Shown piece by piece: positions 8,069 through 17,462 of a stretch of 64,000 bases of DNA. Origin of the DNA: Nitratireductor kimnyeongensis (lineage in GTDB: Bacteria > Pseudomonadota > Alphaproteobacteria > Rhizobiales > Rhizobiaceae); assembly GCF_019891395.1 (NCBI RefSeq), contig NZ_CP078143.1:2927001-2991000 (forward strand), read 5' to 3'. How positions within the stretch are numbered: position 1 is the first letter of the stretch; the number at the start of each line of letters is the position of its first letter. The notes beneath the pieces were generated by a model, which saw only the letters and a program-made list of their open reading frames with translations, had not been told where the DNA came from and did not search any database. A program made the translations under genes and the position numbers.

Positions 8069-8951
8069 GAGCGTTCTCGGCTTGCGTGGGAACGGGGGAG
8101 CGTGTTTCGGTGGCAAGGACAAACCAGTCGGGATGGCGCTCTTGAAGAAGGGCCGCAGCCTGATCCGCCCCGGGCCGGGTGGAAAAGACGCCGAAGCAGG
8201 TGGCGCCGGAGCCGGACATGCGGGCAAAAAGCGCATTGGCTTCCTTCAGCGCATCGCGCGCCTCCTCGATCTGGGGCACGATCTGACAGGCGGGTTTTTC
8301 CAGATCGTTTCGCGCCTCCTTCAGCCAATGGGCGGCAGACACCGTGTCGGTGAATGCGCCGAGGGGCGAGAGGGGGGGATTTTCGCGCCGCTCAAGCCTG
8401 GAGAAGACCTCGGGTGTGGAGAGCGGGATATTGGGGTTCACGAGAACGAGCGGCAGGGCGGGGAAATGCGGCAGTTCCTCGAGCGCTTCGCCAATGCCAC
8501 GCGCAACGAGCGGTTTCGATGCCAGGCACATGGGGACATCCGCGCCGAGGCTGAGGCCGAGCCGGGCCAGCGTAGCCTCGTCGATGTCGATCTGCCAGTG
8601 GCGGACGAGAAGCCTGAGCGCGGCAGCCGCATCGGCCGAGCCGCCGCCGATGCCGGAGGCAACAGGCAGGTTCTTTTCAAGATGCAGGTGAACGGGAGCG
8701 CGGGCCGCTTCTCCGAATTTTTCGCGCAGAAGATCGCGGGCGCGGGTGACGAGATTGGTCTCGCCGATGGGGACATGGGCTGCGAAATGACCGGAGACGA
8801 AGAAATCGTCTTCGGATCCATCCTCCGCCTCGAGCAGATCGCCATCGCTGGAAAAGGCCACGAGCGTGTCCAGCAAATGATAGCCATCCGCGCGCCGTCC
8901 GGTGACGTGCAGCGCAAGATTCACCTTGGCTGAGGCGATCATGCTGTGCAT
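8046..8951 (-). CDS. ispE: 4-diphosphocytidyl-2-C-methyl-D-erythritol kinase
   Basis: GHMP-family kinase of the MEP isoprenoid pathway, phosphorylating CDP-methylerythritol with ATP. The 301-aa sequence opens with SAKVNLALHVTGRRADGYH and has the glycine-rich ATP loop PVASGIGGGSADAAAAL near residue 95, and a C-terminal RMSGSGATCFG typical of GHMP kinases. Its neighbours upstream on the same strand are a small membrane protein and an S49 peptidase; moaB follows with overlap. Other MEP genes in the window are dxs and ispH. Confidence 0.96.
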   Translation of the reverse strand: MHSMIASAKVNLALHVTGRRADGYHLLDTLVAFSSDGDLLEAEDGSEDDFFVSGHFAAHVPIGETNLVTRARDLLREKFGEAARAPVHLHLEKNLPVASGIGGGSADAAAALRLLVRHWQIDIDEATLARLGLSLGADVPMCLASKPLVARGIGEALEELPHFPALPLVLVNPNIPLSTPEVFSRLERRENPPLSPLGAFTDTVSAAHWLKEARNDLEKPACQIVPQIEEARDALKEANALFARMSGSGATCFGVFSTRPGADQAAALLQERHPDWFVLATETRSPVPTQAENAHVQHARA

Positions 8952-8982
8952 CTTCTGTCTACAATATCAGTCCTTGGCGACA

Positions 8983-9168
8983 TCAGTCCTTGGCGACGCG
9001 GTATTCGCCCGTCTTCGGGTCGTAGACGAGCGTGCCCATGCTGCCATTCGCCGCTTCCTTGCGCGCGCGCCGCGCCTTTGCGGTGACACGCTCTGCCTCG
9101 CGGACGAAACGCCGGTAGCCGACATAGGCCACCACGCCGACCGCGGCAAAGAAGATCAGTTGCGGCAT
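8983..9168 (-). CDS. small membrane protein of unknown function
   Basis: A 61-aa protein starting MPQLIFFAAVGVVAYVGY, with one membrane helix (about 3-18) followed by a basic, Ala/Arg-rich segment and the C-terminal tail LVYDPKTGEYRVAKD. The ATG at 9168 is supported by GGAGG nine bases ahead on the minus strand. I do not recognise a functional family. The single helix plus conserved-looking YDPKTGEY tail occurs in small proteins next to ispE or the S49 peptidase in related rhizobia, as far as I recall. Confidence 0.7.
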   Translation of the reverse strand: MPQLIFFAAVGVVAYVGYRRFVREAERVTAKARRARKEAANGSMGTLVYDPKTGEYRVAKD

Positions 9169-9217
9169 TGTCGATCCTCCGGTTTCGCGCGCGAGTTTAA
9201 CGCCCGGGCGCGCCTCG

Positions 9218-10138
9218 TCAAAGTCCAAAACGGCGCCAAAGCGCTTGTTCCTCGGCAGCCTCGATCAGGCCCGTAGCGGCATTGCCGGCGATAGCGGCAC
9301 CCAGATCCGGAATGCTGCCGGCACTGCTGGAAATGCCAAGCTTGCGACCGAACAGGCCGCGCGGCTGGGTGATGAGCGCGAGTTTCGTTTTCTTGCCGTA
9401 GCGCTCCTTCAAAACGGAGCGCATGTCGCCGAGACCGTCGACCAGGCCGAGTTCAAACGCGCGCTTGCCTGTCCAGAAGGCGCCTGTAAAAAGCTCCGGA
9501 TCATCGGCGAGCTTGCCGCCGCGCCGCTCCTTGACGAGATTGATGAACATCTCGTGCATTTCGAGCTGCAGGGCCTTCAGACGCTCGACGTCTTCCTTTT
9601 TTTCCGGCTGGAACGGATCGAGGATCGCCTTGTTCTGGCCGGCCGTGTGGACCCGGCGCTCGACACCGATCTTCTTGATAAGCTCCTGAAAGCCGAAGCC
9701 GGCGGACACGACGCCGATGGAGCCGACGATGGAGGAAGGGTCGGCAATGATCTCGTCGCCCGCCGCGGCAATCATGTAACCGCCGGACGCGGCCACATCC
9801 TCGACGAAGATGAAGACCTTTCGGTCTTTCTCCTCCGCCAGATCGCGGATGCGGCGGAAGATGAGGCGCGACTGCACCGGCGAGCCGCCCGGCGAATTGA
9901 TCGCGATGGCAACGGCCGGCGCATCGGGCACGGCAAACGCCTTCTCGATCACGGTCGCGGTAGTGGCGAGCGAGAGGTTCTGGCGCGTCAGGCTGTTGGA
10001 CGGCATGATCGCGCCGGACAGCCGGATCACCGGAATGGTGACGGCATCACCGCGGAACTTTTTGGGGACAAGGCGGCTGACAAGGCGTCGCAAGGGCGTG
10101 CTCACTCCAGAAGAACGGATTTTATTGCTTGTGAGCAT
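9218..10138 (-). CDS. S49-family serine peptidase (SppA-like)
   Basis: Serine/lysine-dyad peptidase related to signal peptide peptidase SppA and SohB, probably cleaving remnant signal peptides or other membrane peptides. It has the family segments AIAINSPGGSPVQS, then VAASGGYMIAAAGDEI with the likely catalytic Ser, and HTAGQNKAILDPF with the likely Lys. The short form (307 aa) lacks a clear N-terminal helix. I take the ATG at 10138 as start; a TTG at 10180, which would touch the end of the methyltransferase, is possible and adds 14 residues. Confidence 0.85.
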   Translation of the reverse strand: MLTSNKIRSSGVSTPLRRLVSRLVPKKFRGDAVTIPVIRLSGAIMPSNSLTRQNLSLATTATVIEKAFAVPDAPAVAIAINSPGGSPVQSRLIFRRIRDLAEEKDRKVFIFVEDVAASGGYMIAAAGDEIIADPSSIVGSIGVVSAGFGFQELIKKIGVERRVHTAGQNKAILDPFQPEKKEDVERLKALQLEMHEMFINLVKERRGGKLADDPELFTGAFWTGKRAFELGLVDGLGDMRSVLKERYGKKTKLALITQPRGLFGRKLGISSSAGSIPDLGAAIAGNAATGLIEAAEEQALWRRFGL

Positions 10139-10176
10139 GTAGGCATTTGCGCGGGCCGTGCAATGGCACCGGCCGG

Positions 10177-10959
10177 TCAATCGCCGAAAAGGACTGCCTG
10201 GCCATTGGTGAGCGCCTCGGCACGGTCTGTAACCTGATTGTTGGCGTCGCGCAGGATAAGAGGTGGTTCGAGTGTCAGGCCGGCACGATTGCCCTTCTGC
10301 GCTCGCAGGAGGATGCGGATCGCCGGGTTGCCGGCGCGGCCATGCACCGGGACGATGCGGGCGCCTCCGAAACGGCCCTCGAGCGCCTGGAGAATGGGCG
10401 ACAGCGAGGCGGGGCGGGCGATCAGCGCCAGAAGCCCGCCGGGAGCACAGATGGCGGCCGCCGTGCGGAGCCAGGTTTCAAAAAGCGTGTCGTCCATCAC
10501 ATGGGCCGCCCGTTTCAGCGCATCCGGCGTGGCGCGGTCGCTGGCGCTGTTGAAGGGTGGATTCATGATGGCAGCGGCGTAGGCATTGCGCGAAAGGCCC
10601 GCCTTTTCGCGGGCATCGCCAGACAGCGTGACGTCTGCCTCGATCAGGCGCACGCGGTCGGAATAGGCGGCGTTTTCCGGCAGCGCGATGGTGCGGCGAG
10701 CGCATTCGGCCATTTCCGGGGCATTCTCGACAAGGGTGACGCGGGTTTTGGAACAGCGGGCGGCGACCGCGAAACCGGCAGCACCCGCGCCAGCGCCGAG
10801 ATCGGCGACCGCGCCCTCCAGGTTTCCGGGAAGGGCAGAGGCGAGAAGCATCGCATCAACCCCCGAGCGATGCCCGCGTCCGGAGGGTTGGACGAGCCGG
10901 AAAGCATCGCGATGGAAGGAATCGACGCTGTGCCTCGTTTCGGCACGCGTGTCAGGCAT
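10177..10959 (-). CDS. tRNA1(Val) (adenine-N6)-methyltransferase-like protein
   Basis: Class I SAM-dependent methyltransferase of the TrmN6/YfiC type. The SAM loop is VADLGAGAGAAGFAVAARC and the catalytic motif of amino-methyltransferases is visible as IMNPPFN. The natural substrate in this family is adenine 37 of tRNA1(Val); that is inferred here. The ATG at 10959 overlaps the end of the DUF2007 gene by eight bases; alternative in-frame ATGs lie at 10968 and 10971. Length is 260 aa. Confidence 0.82.
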   Translation of the reverse strand: MPDTRAETRHSVDSFHRDAFRLVQPSGRGHRSGVDAMLLASALPGNLEGAVADLGAGAGAAGFAVAARCSKTRVTLVENAPEMAECARRTIALPENAAYSDRVRLIEADVTLSGDAREKAGLSRNAYAAAIMNPPFNSASDRATPDALKRAAHVMDDTLFETWLRTAAAICAPGGLLALIARPASLSPILQALEGRFGGARIVPVHGRAGNPAIRILLRAQKGNRAGLTLEPPLILRDANNQVTDRAEALTNGQAVLFGD

Positions 10960-11191
10960 TGTTTTCATCATCGAAGCGGACTTCATGGTCGATGTCGGCA
11001 TCTTTCAGCAATTGCCGGGCCGCGGCGCGGTCATCCTCGTCGATCATGATGCGCCGCGGCAATATTCCCAGCGAGCCTTCCATGATGCTCATATTCTGGT
11101 CGGCGACGAAAAAGGCGATGCCAGCATCGCGCAGGAGGCTTTCCACGAAGGAAATGACCACGGGATCATTGGTTCGGATAAGTTCGATCAT
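10952..11191 (-). CDS. DUF2007 domain protein
   Basis: A 79-aa protein of the DUF2007 (putative signal-transducing) family. It starts MIELIRTNDPVVISFVESLL and contains GIAFFVADQNMS and a C-terminal RIMIDEDDRAAARQLLKDA, the family's typical ferredoxin-like small fold with an exchange-type central strand. Function is unknown. It is the first gene of a run with the N6-methyltransferase and S49 peptidase, overlapping the next gene by eight bases. Confidence 0.82.
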   Translation of the reverse strand: MIELIRTNDPVVISFVESLLRDAGIAFFVADQNMSIMEGSLGILPRRIMIDEDDRAAARQLLKDADIDHEVRFDDENNA

Positions 11192-11371
11192 GGGCGCGAC
11201 GTTGACAGTTTGCGCAACCCCTGTAAACGACTTCGTGTTCGGCAGGGGCATGCCCCGTGCGCATTCGCCGCTTGCCCCTTATGGGGGCTGGGCACTAGAT
11301 TGCCCGGAAAGTTTGGGTGTTTCGGTCGGGTCATTTCCTGACCGTGTCTGGTCGTGATTGGAGGACCATCT

Positions 11372-12385
11372 GTGGGTGTAGTGTTGAATCTCGATGGCAA
11401 GCGTGGCGCAGCCTCCGTCGCAAGCCTTATGGACCTGACGGCCGACGAAATGGCGCGCGTTAACGAGCTGATTCTCTCGAAGGCCGGCTCGGATGTCGAA
11501 CTCATCCCTGAACTGGCGAAGCATCTCATCGATTCCGGCGGAAAGCGCCTGCGCCCCATGGTGACGCTCGCTGCCGCACAGATGTTTGGTTACGAGGGCG
11601 AAGGGCATGTGAAGCTCGCCACCAGCGTGGAATTCATGCACACGGCCACGCTGCTGCATGACGACGTGGTGGATGAAAGCGATTTGCGCCGGGGCCGCAA
11701 GACGGCGCGCATGATCTGGGGCAACCAGGCCAGCGTTCTGGTGGGCGATTTCCTCCTCGGTCAGGCGTTTCGCATGATGGTCGAGGTCGGATCGCTCGAC
11801 GCGCTGGATATCCTGTCGACCGCAGCCTCCGTGATTGCAGAGGGCGAGGTGCTTCAGCTCAGCGTCGCCAAGAATCTGGAGACGACCGAGGACGAATATC
11901 TGGCGGTCATCAAGGCGAAGACGGCCGCACTCTTCTCGGCAGCGGCGGAAGTGGGGCCGGTGGTAGCCGGTGCAACCCGCAACGACCGGGCCGCGCTGCG
12001 CTCCTACGGGACCAATCTCGGCCTCGCCTTCCAACTGGTCGACGATGCGCTCGACTATGGCGGCAAGAGCTCGGATCTCGGCAAGAATGTGGGCGACGAT
12101 TTCCGCGAGGGCAAGGTGACCCTGCCGGTGATCCTGAGCTACCGCCGCGGCAGCCCGGAAGAGCGGGCCTTCTGGAAAAGTGCCATTGAAGACAATCAGT
12201 GCGACGATGCGGCGCTCGAAAAGGCGATCGGTCTTTTGCACAAGCATGGCGCCATCGGCGACACGATCGGACGGGCGCGCCATTTTGGCGAAATCGCCCG
12301 TGACGCGCTGGCACCACTCAAGCCGGCACCGCAGAAAGACGCGTTGCTCGACGTGATTGATTTCTGCATCAGCCGCGTGACCTGA
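11372..12385 (+). CDS. ispB: polyprenyl (octa/decaprenyl) diphosphate synthase
   Basis: Trans-prenyltransferase that builds the long side chain of ubiquinone from farnesyl and isopentenyl diphosphates. Both Asp-rich motifs are present: LLHDDVVDESDLRRG near residue 88 and FQLVDDALDYGG near 212; GGKRLRPMV near 58 binds diphosphate. The GTG at 11372 follows GGAGG with seven bases between, and is preferred over a GTG at 11354. Product is 337 aa. Chain length cannot be read from sequence with certainty; decaprenyl is usual in rhizobia. Confidence 0.92.
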   Translation: MGVVLNLDGKRGAASVASLMDLTADEMARVNELILSKAGSDVELIPELAKHLIDSGGKRLRPMVTLAAAQMFGYEGEGHVKLATSVEFMHTATLLHDDVVDESDLRRGRKTARMIWGNQASVLVGDFLLGQAFRMMVEVGSLDALDILSTAASVIAEGEVLQLSVAKNLETTEDEYLAVIKAKTAALFSAAAEVGPVVAGATRNDRAALRSYGTNLGLAFQLVDDALDYGGKSSDLGKNVGDDFREGKVTLPVILSYRRGSPEERAFWKSAIEDNQCDDAALEKAIGLLHKHGAIGDTIGRARHFGEIARDALAPLKPAPQKDALLDVIDFCISRVT

Positions 12386-12519
12386 TAGCAGGGGAACAGT
12401 TCTCGTTGAAGCGTTTCCGCAAAAAGGCCATGCTTGTCTGCGAGGAAAGCAGGGATTCCCTACCTCTTCGCTTCGGCGGAGGAAGAAGAGATGAGGACAA
12501 GTATGCAGCGGGATGGTCA

Positions 12520-14583
12520 ATGAGAAAGCGCTTCAACTCGGGACTGTTGGCAACGGTCGGCCTTGCGGGGTTCCTCGCGTTCACGCCTCAGCTTGCGATG
12601 GCGAAGGAGGGCGGCGCCGATGATCGTGATCTGATCGCGATTTCCTCGTTCTCCGGAGCATTCCTGGCCGCGCGTGCCGCTGAAGCGGACAATGATTTCG
12701 AGAGCGCCATCGATTATTACGAGCGGGCTCTCGCCTTCCAACCCGACAATCAGGCGATTCAGCAGAGCCTGCTTCTGGCGCTGGTCGCCGAAGGGCGCTT
12801 CGACGATGCGCTGCCCCACGCTCGTGCGCTCAAATCCGTTCCTGAAATGGAACGTTTCTCACGGCTGGGGCTCGCCGTCGATGCGCTGCGCGATGAAAAC
12901 TATGCACAGGCCGAGAACTGGCTGAAACTGGTCCTGGAATCGGATCTCGATCGCCTGATCACGTCGATCATGTCCGCTTGGGCGGAGATGGGACAGGAGG
13001 GGCAGACGGATCAGGCCCTGGCAACTCTGGAAGAACTCGACGGACCGGACTGGTATCGCTTGTTCCGCTCCTATCATCGCGCGTTGATGCTCGCACAGAG
13101 TGGGAAAAATGCCGAAGCGGAGACGGCGTTCGATGCCTTGTTGCGCGATGTGACAGCGGCATCTGCCGGGCCGGACACCTATATGCGCGCGACTGAAGCC
13201 TATGCTTCCTGGCTGGCCGAACGCGGCGAGAGGGAGAAGGCGCTCGCAGCGCTTGACAATGGCGAGAAATACATCACCGGCCGCGCTGCCACGACAATTC
13301 TGCGCGAGAAGATCGAGGCTGGCGACGCCGTCACCTTTCCTGTCCCCGATCCACGCGCCGGAGCTGCGGAAATTCTGCTCAACATTGCCACTGCTCTCAA
13401 TCGCGGTGGCGGCGAGCCTTTTGTGAAGCTCTACCTGAATTATGCGCTGGCGTTGAGCCCGGACAATGATGATATCCTGGTCCAGCTTGCCTCCTTGGCA
13501 GAACAGCAGAGTGAACCGGAAAAGGCCATCAGCTTTTATGACCGGATCAAACCCGGCTCGCCCTGGCGCCGTCTGGCCGAGCTTCAGACAGGGCTGAACC
13601 TGGCCGATCTCGACCGGCACGAGGAGGCTGAAACCTATCTCAATGCAGCCATTGAGAAAGACCCGGATGATATTCGTGCCTATCTGTCATTGGGTCGCGT
13701 TTATGCGGTGCAGAAGGATTATCGCGCTGCAGCCGATGTCTATGATCGGGCGGTCGAGCGTATTGCCGAGCCGGAACGCGAAGACTGGAGCCTCTTCTAT
13801 CAGCGCGGCATCGCTTATGAGCGGTTGAAGGAATGGGAGAAGGCGGAGCCGAATTTTTTCAAGGCGCTGGAGCTTTATCCCGACCAGCCGCAGGTGCTCA
13901 ATTATCTGGGCTATTCCTGGGTCGACATGAACATGAAGCTGGAAGAGGGGCTGGAGCTTATCGGCAGAGCGGTCGAGCTGCGCCCCAATGACGGCTACAT
14001 CGTCGATTCGCTCGGCTGGGCGCATTACAGGCTTGGCCGCTACGAGGAAGCGGCGAAGGAGCTCGAGCGCGCGGTTTCGCTGCGTCCCGAGGACCCGGTT
14101 CTGAACGACCATCTTGGCGACGCCTATTGGCGCACGGGCCGCAAGCTGGAAGCCACCTATCAATGGTCGCATGCGCGCGACCTCGATCCGGAGCCTGAAT
14201 TGCTCGCCGAGGTGGAAAAGAAGCTGAAGGAAGGTTTGCCTGACGACGAACCGAAGAAACTGGCTGAGGCTTCGACGCCGGAGAAAGTGATCGCCGACGG
14301 GACGGCGACGCCCGAAAAACCAACTGCCGGGAAGCCCGCAGAGCCGGAAGCCTCCGAAGAGCCTAAGACCGAAACCAAGGCGGTCGAGCCCCCGGAGAAG
14401 ACGGCTACGGGTGACGCGTTTTACACGATCAAGGATGGTGAGACCCTCTGGTCCATCGCTGTCGAGCAATTGGGCGACGGCGAGCGGTTCCGCGATATTC
14501 TGGCCGTCAATCCGGATCTTCAGCGCAATCCCGATCTGCTTCGGGCCGGACAGGAAATTCGGCTTCCTCCCCAGGATCAGTGA
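12520..14583 (+). CDS. secreted TPR-repeat protein with C-terminal LysM domain
   Basis: A 687-aa protein with a signal peptide (MRKRFNSGLLATVGLAGFLA, cleavage likely after AMA), a long series of tetratricopeptide-like helix pairs from about residue 40 to 560 (for instance SAIDYYERALAFQPDN and EWEKAEPNFFKALELYPDQ), a Pro/Glu/Lys-rich linker of about 65 residues, and a LysM domain (about 635-685, FYTIKDGETLWSIA). LysM normally binds peptidoglycan, so an envelope scaffold role is inferred. The ATG at 12520 is chosen because it starts the signal peptide; the open frame runs 38 codons further upstream. Confidence 0.85.
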   Translation: MRKRFNSGLLATVGLAGFLAFTPQLAMAKEGGADDRDLIAISSFSGAFLAARAAEADNDFESAIDYYERALAFQPDNQAIQQSLLLALVAEGRFDDALPHARALKSVPEMERFSRLGLAVDALRDENYAQAENWLKLVLESDLDRLITSIMSAWAEMGQEGQTDQALATLEELDGPDWYRLFRSYHRALMLAQSGKNAEAETAFDALLRDVTAASAGPDTYMRATEAYASWLAERGEREKALAALDNGEKYITGRAATTILREKIEAGDAVTFPVPDPRAGAAEILLNIATALNRGGGEPFVKLYLNYALALSPDNDDILVQLASLAEQQSEPEKAISFYDRIKPGSPWRRLAELQTGLNLADLDRHEEAETYLNAAIEKDPDDIRAYLSLGRVYAVQKDYRAAADVYDRAVERIAEPEREDWSLFYQRGIAYERLKEWEKAEPNFFKALELYPDQPQVLNYLGYSWVDMNMKLEEGLELIGRAVELRPNDGYIVDSLGWAHYRLGRYEEAAKELERAVSLRPEDPVLNDHLGDAYWRTGRKLEATYQWSHARDLDPEPELLAEVEKKLKEGLPDDEPKKLAEASTPEKVIADGTATPEKPTAGKPAEPEASEEPKTETKAVEPPEKTATGDAFYTIKDGETLWSIAVEQLGDGERFRDILAVNPDLQRNPDLLRAGQEIRLPPQDQ

Positions 14584-14641
14584 GACTGTGAACTGCTAGA
14601 GTTTTCGGGTTTCCTTCACGATAAAAACGGGCGGATTAAAC

Positions 14642-15361
14642 GTGGGGATGTTTCAGAAACTGGGGCGATCGATCGCCAAACGCAGACTGATCCTGTCCTT
14701 GCCGCCCGTTGCTCGGGACGTGATGAAAGACGGGCTGACCTATCTGCCGCTCGAGCGCATGGCATCGCTCAATGCCGAGCTTGAGCGCATGGTGGCACAA
14801 GATGTTCCAGGAGATATTGCCGAGTTCGGCATGGCGCTGGGCGGATCTGCGATTGTGCTGGCCAAAAGTCGGGGCAAACGCCGATTTCTCGGCTTCGACG
14901 TGTTCGGCCGGATCCCCCCGCCAACCGATGACGATGGCGCGGATGCCCACAGTCGGTTCAAGGTGATTGCCGAGGGGAAATCGACCGGCATTCGCGATGG
15001 CGAATATTACGGGTACGTGGATGACTTGTTTGGCCGGGTCGTCTCATCATTCGAGAAATATGGGCTGAGGGTCGACAACCAGTCGATCATCCTGCGCAAA
15101 GGCTTGTTTCAAGAGACGTTTTCACCCTCGGAGAGCGACCGTTTCCGCCTCGTGCATATTGACTGCGACTGGTACGATCCGGTCTTCTTCTGCCTCACAT
15201 CGGTGTCCCGCTGCATGAGCCCGGGCGGGGTGGTGATCGTCGACGATTACAACGATTATGAGGGGTGCCGAAACGCGGTGGACAAAGTGCTGGCCGAGGA
15301 TGCCTCCTTGCTGCTGGAGCGGACGCTGCCGCACGCTGTCATCAGGAAGCGTGCATCATGA
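14642..15361 (+). CDS. TylF/MycF-like O-methyltransferase
   Basis: SAM-dependent methyltransferase of the TylF/macrocin O-methyltransferase family. Features are DIAEFGMALGGSAIVLA (SAM-binding start), RLVHIDCDWYDPVFFCL with the metal-binding acidic cluster, and GGVVIVDDYNDYEGCR. At 239 aa it is of normal family length. The substrate is unknown; in non-actinobacteria such proteins often act on polysaccharide or glycan sugars. The start may be the GTG at 14642 or the ATG at 14648. No sugar-pathway genes are adjacent. Confidence 0.78.
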   Translation: MGMFQKLGRSIAKRRLILSLPPVARDVMKDGLTYLPLERMASLNAELERMVAQDVPGDIAEFGMALGGSAIVLAKSRGKRRFLGFDVFGRIPPPTDDDGADAHSRFKVIAEGKSTGIRDGEYYGYVDDLFGRVVSSFEKYGLRVDNQSIILRKGLFQETFSPSESDRFRLVHIDCDWYDPVFFCLTSVSRCMSPGGVVIVDDYNDYEGCRNAVDKVLAEDASLLLERTLPHAVIRKRAS

Positions 15362-15431
15362 AAAACGCTCTGCGCCTTGACGCTTGCCGGGGCGCGGAAT
15401 AGGACGTGCCGGCACCATCCGGAGAAGCATT

Positions 15432-16385
15432 GTGACCGCGACAAGCACCGATCTGCCCATCACGCACCCCACGCGCTCGTTTCAGGGACTTATCCTGACC
15501 CTGCACAATTACTGGGCCGCGCATGGCTGCGTCATCCTGCAGCCCTATGACATGGAAGTGGGCGCGGGCACGTTTCATCCGGCCACGACGCTGCGCTCGC
15601 TGGGGCCCAAACCGTGGAACGCGGCTTACGTTCAGCCCTCGCGCCGGCCAAGCGACGGGCGCTATGGCGAGAACCCGAACCGGCTGCAGCATTATTACCA
15701 GTATCAGGTGATCCTGAAGCCCAACCCGTCCAACCTGCAGGAGCTCTATCTCGGCTCGCTGGAGGCCATCGGCCTCGACATGGCGACGCATGATGTGCGC
15801 TTCGTGGAAGACGACTGGGAAAGCCCGACGCTGGGCGCCTGGGGCCTTGGCTGGGAGTGCTGGTGCGACGGGATGGAGGTTTCGCAGTTCACCTATTTCC
15901 AGCAGGTCTGCGGCATCGAATGCGCGCCTGTTGCCGGCGAACTGACCTACGGTCTGGAGCGGCTTGCCATGTATGTGCAGGGCGTCGACAATGTCTATGA
16001 CTTGAACTTCAACGGGCTTGAGGGCGACGCCAAGGTGACCTATGGCGACGTATTCCTGCAGGCGGAGCAGGAATATTCGCGCTTCAATTTCGAATATGCG
16101 GATACGGACATCCTGTTTCAGCATTTCAAGGATGCCGAGGCCGAGTGCCGCGCCATCCTGGAAGCCGGCGCTCCGGCAGATGAGGGGCATCTGCACAAAT
16201 GCGTTTTCCCAGCCTATGACCAGTGCATCAAGGCAAGCCATGTCTTCAACCTGCTCGATGCGCGCGGCGTGATCTCGGTAACGGAACGCCAGAGCTATAT
16301 TCTGCGCGTGCGGGAACTGGCGAAGGCCTGTGGCGAGGCGTTTTTGAAGACGGATGCGGGCGGCGCGGAGAAGGCAGCGGCCTGA
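15432..16385 (+). CDS. glyQ: glycyl-tRNA synthetase alpha subunit
   Basis: Catalytic subunit of the alpha2beta2 bacterial glycyl-tRNA synthetase, making Gly-AMP and charging tRNA-Gly. The 317-aa sequence has the class II signature region [18 protein letters not shown], followed by [14 protein letters not shown], and [12 protein letters not shown]. The GTG at 15432 has GGAG seven bases before it and starts at the usual place. The partner glyS is not directly adjacent: a VOC gene and a 0.6-kb repeat-bearing gap separate them. Confidence 0.97.
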   Translation: MTATSTDLPITHPTRSFQGLILTLHNYWAAHGCVILQPYDMEVGAGTFHPATTLRSLGPKPWNAAYVQPSRRPSDGRYGENPNRLQHYYQYQVILKPNPSNLQELYLGSLEAIGLDMATHDVRFVEDDWESPTLGAWGLGWECWCDGMEVSQFTYFQQVCGIECAPVAGELTYGLERLAMYVQGVDNVYDLNFNGLEGDAKVTYGDVFLQAEQEYSRFNFEYADTDILFQHFKDAEAECRAILEAGAPADEGHLHKCVFPAYDQCIKASHVFNLLDARGVISVTERQSYILRVRELAKACGEAFLKTDAGGAEKAAA

Positions 16386-16410
16386 ACGATCTCCTTTGGT
16401 GATTTCGGCG

Positions 16411-16441
16411 ACGGGGCGTATCATGGATGCGCCCCGTTTTT
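16411..16441 (+). terminator. rho-independent terminator after glyQ
   Basis: A 10-bp stem with one wobble pair (16411-16420 with 16428-16437), a 7-base loop and a five-T run. It lies 26 bases after the glyQ stop and would separate glyQ from the following VOC gene. Confidence 0.8.
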
Positions 16442-16465
16442 CGTAAAGGGCCAAGGGAGGAAATC

Positions 16466-16849
16466 ATGACACAGCATGGTTGTTTCCACTGGAACGAACT
16501 GATGACCCGCGACACGGAGAAGATGAAGACCTTCTACGCGGACACGGTGGGCTGGACCTTTGACAGCATGGACATGGGGGAAGGACGGACCTACTGGATC
16601 GCTAAGGTCGGCGACACGCCGGTTGCAGGGCTTTTCCCCATGGCAGGACCAGATTTCGACGGTGTCGAGGAACACTGGATGCCTTATCTGGCGGTCGACG
16701 GCGTGGACGCGCTTCTGGAAAACGCGAAGGGAAAGGGCGCCGAAGTTTTGCGCGCACCCTTCGATGTGCCGGGCATTGGCCGCATCGCCGTTCTGCGCGA
16801 GCCGGGTGGCGCGATGATCGGCTGGATGACGCCTGCCGATCCGGCTTAG
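16466..16849 (+). CDS. VOC (glyoxalase-like) family protein
   Basis: A 127-aa vicinal-oxygen-chelate fold protein. It starts MTQHGCFHWNELMTRDTEKM after a clear GGAGG box seven bases upstream, and shows the paired beta-alpha-beta-beta-beta layout with FYADTVGWTF and PFDVPGIGRIAVLREPGGA. Members bind a metal and act in many chemistries; neither substrate nor reaction can be told here. It sits between glyQ and glyS as a separate unit behind the glyQ terminator. Confidence 0.8.
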   Translation: MTQHGCFHWNELMTRDTEKMKTFYADTVGWTFDSMDMGEGRTYWIAKVGDTPVAGLFPMAGPDFDGVEEHWMPYLAVDGVDALLENAKGKGAEVLRAPFDVPGIGRIAVLREPGGAMIGWMTPADPA

Positions 16850-16934
16850 CGCTCAGGATTGGAAGGGGCAAACAGACGAAGGAAACAGTCCCGGCGCGCT
16901 CGAGAGCGTTGCGCGAAGCCCGTTGTATCGCCCT

Positions 16935-17107
16935 CGTGCGTGGTTCGACAGGCTCACCATGAAGGATGTGGTGGCCGGCAGGAGGCAATCAAGCGTGCCG
17001 GACGACCCGCAGGCCCACCATGAGGGGGCGGTGGGAGGCGGTGGAGAGCGTAAAGGCAGGCTTGAGGCAAATCCGCTCCTCATGGTGAGCCTGTCGAACC
17101 ACGCACG
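16935..17107. repeat. 28-bp perfect inverted repeat pair
   Basis: Positions 16935-16962 and 17080-17107 are exact reverse complements over 28 bases, separated by 117 bases. The arm reads CGTGCGTGGTTCGACAGGCT at its start and continues to a CACCATGA end. It looks like a pair of REP-type units. The pair is the main content of the 613-base gap between the VOC gene and glyS; no credible gene is seen there. Confidence 0.85.
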
Positions 17108-17462
17108 ACCATCCCGAAAACCGTCAGGCTGGGGCGATCGAACCTGCGGGATGCAGAGCTTCGGCTGAAACAGCCATGGCGCGGGGCTCCCTTTGCTCTG
17201 CCGAAAGCGTTTGCAGGGCGCGGCGGATGCCTGAGGGGCGTTCGGTGCTGCCCGGCATGGCCTGAAGGATCAGGCAGGCGCTGAGCGCGATGGAATGAAG
17301 AAGAGCGGGGGCGGCTGTCATTGTTCTCGTCCGGGTGTGATCTGATGCCTGTTCGTCGCTGCCGGCGACGAAAAGGTTCATTCGCACCGCGTGGCGGGTG
17401 ACATTGGCGGGCGGAGTTGCTATTGCCGGGCGCGATACAGTCCGCTTTTCAGAGACCTCCCA

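Noticed and set aside
12406..12519. 38-codon N-terminal extension of the TPR-LysM gene
   Set aside because: The signal peptide begins at 12520 and the extension has no signal or family similarity.
16923..17168. 81-codon open frame in the glyQ-glyS gap
   Set aside because: It runs through both arms of the inverted repeat and has no ribosome binding site or similarity.
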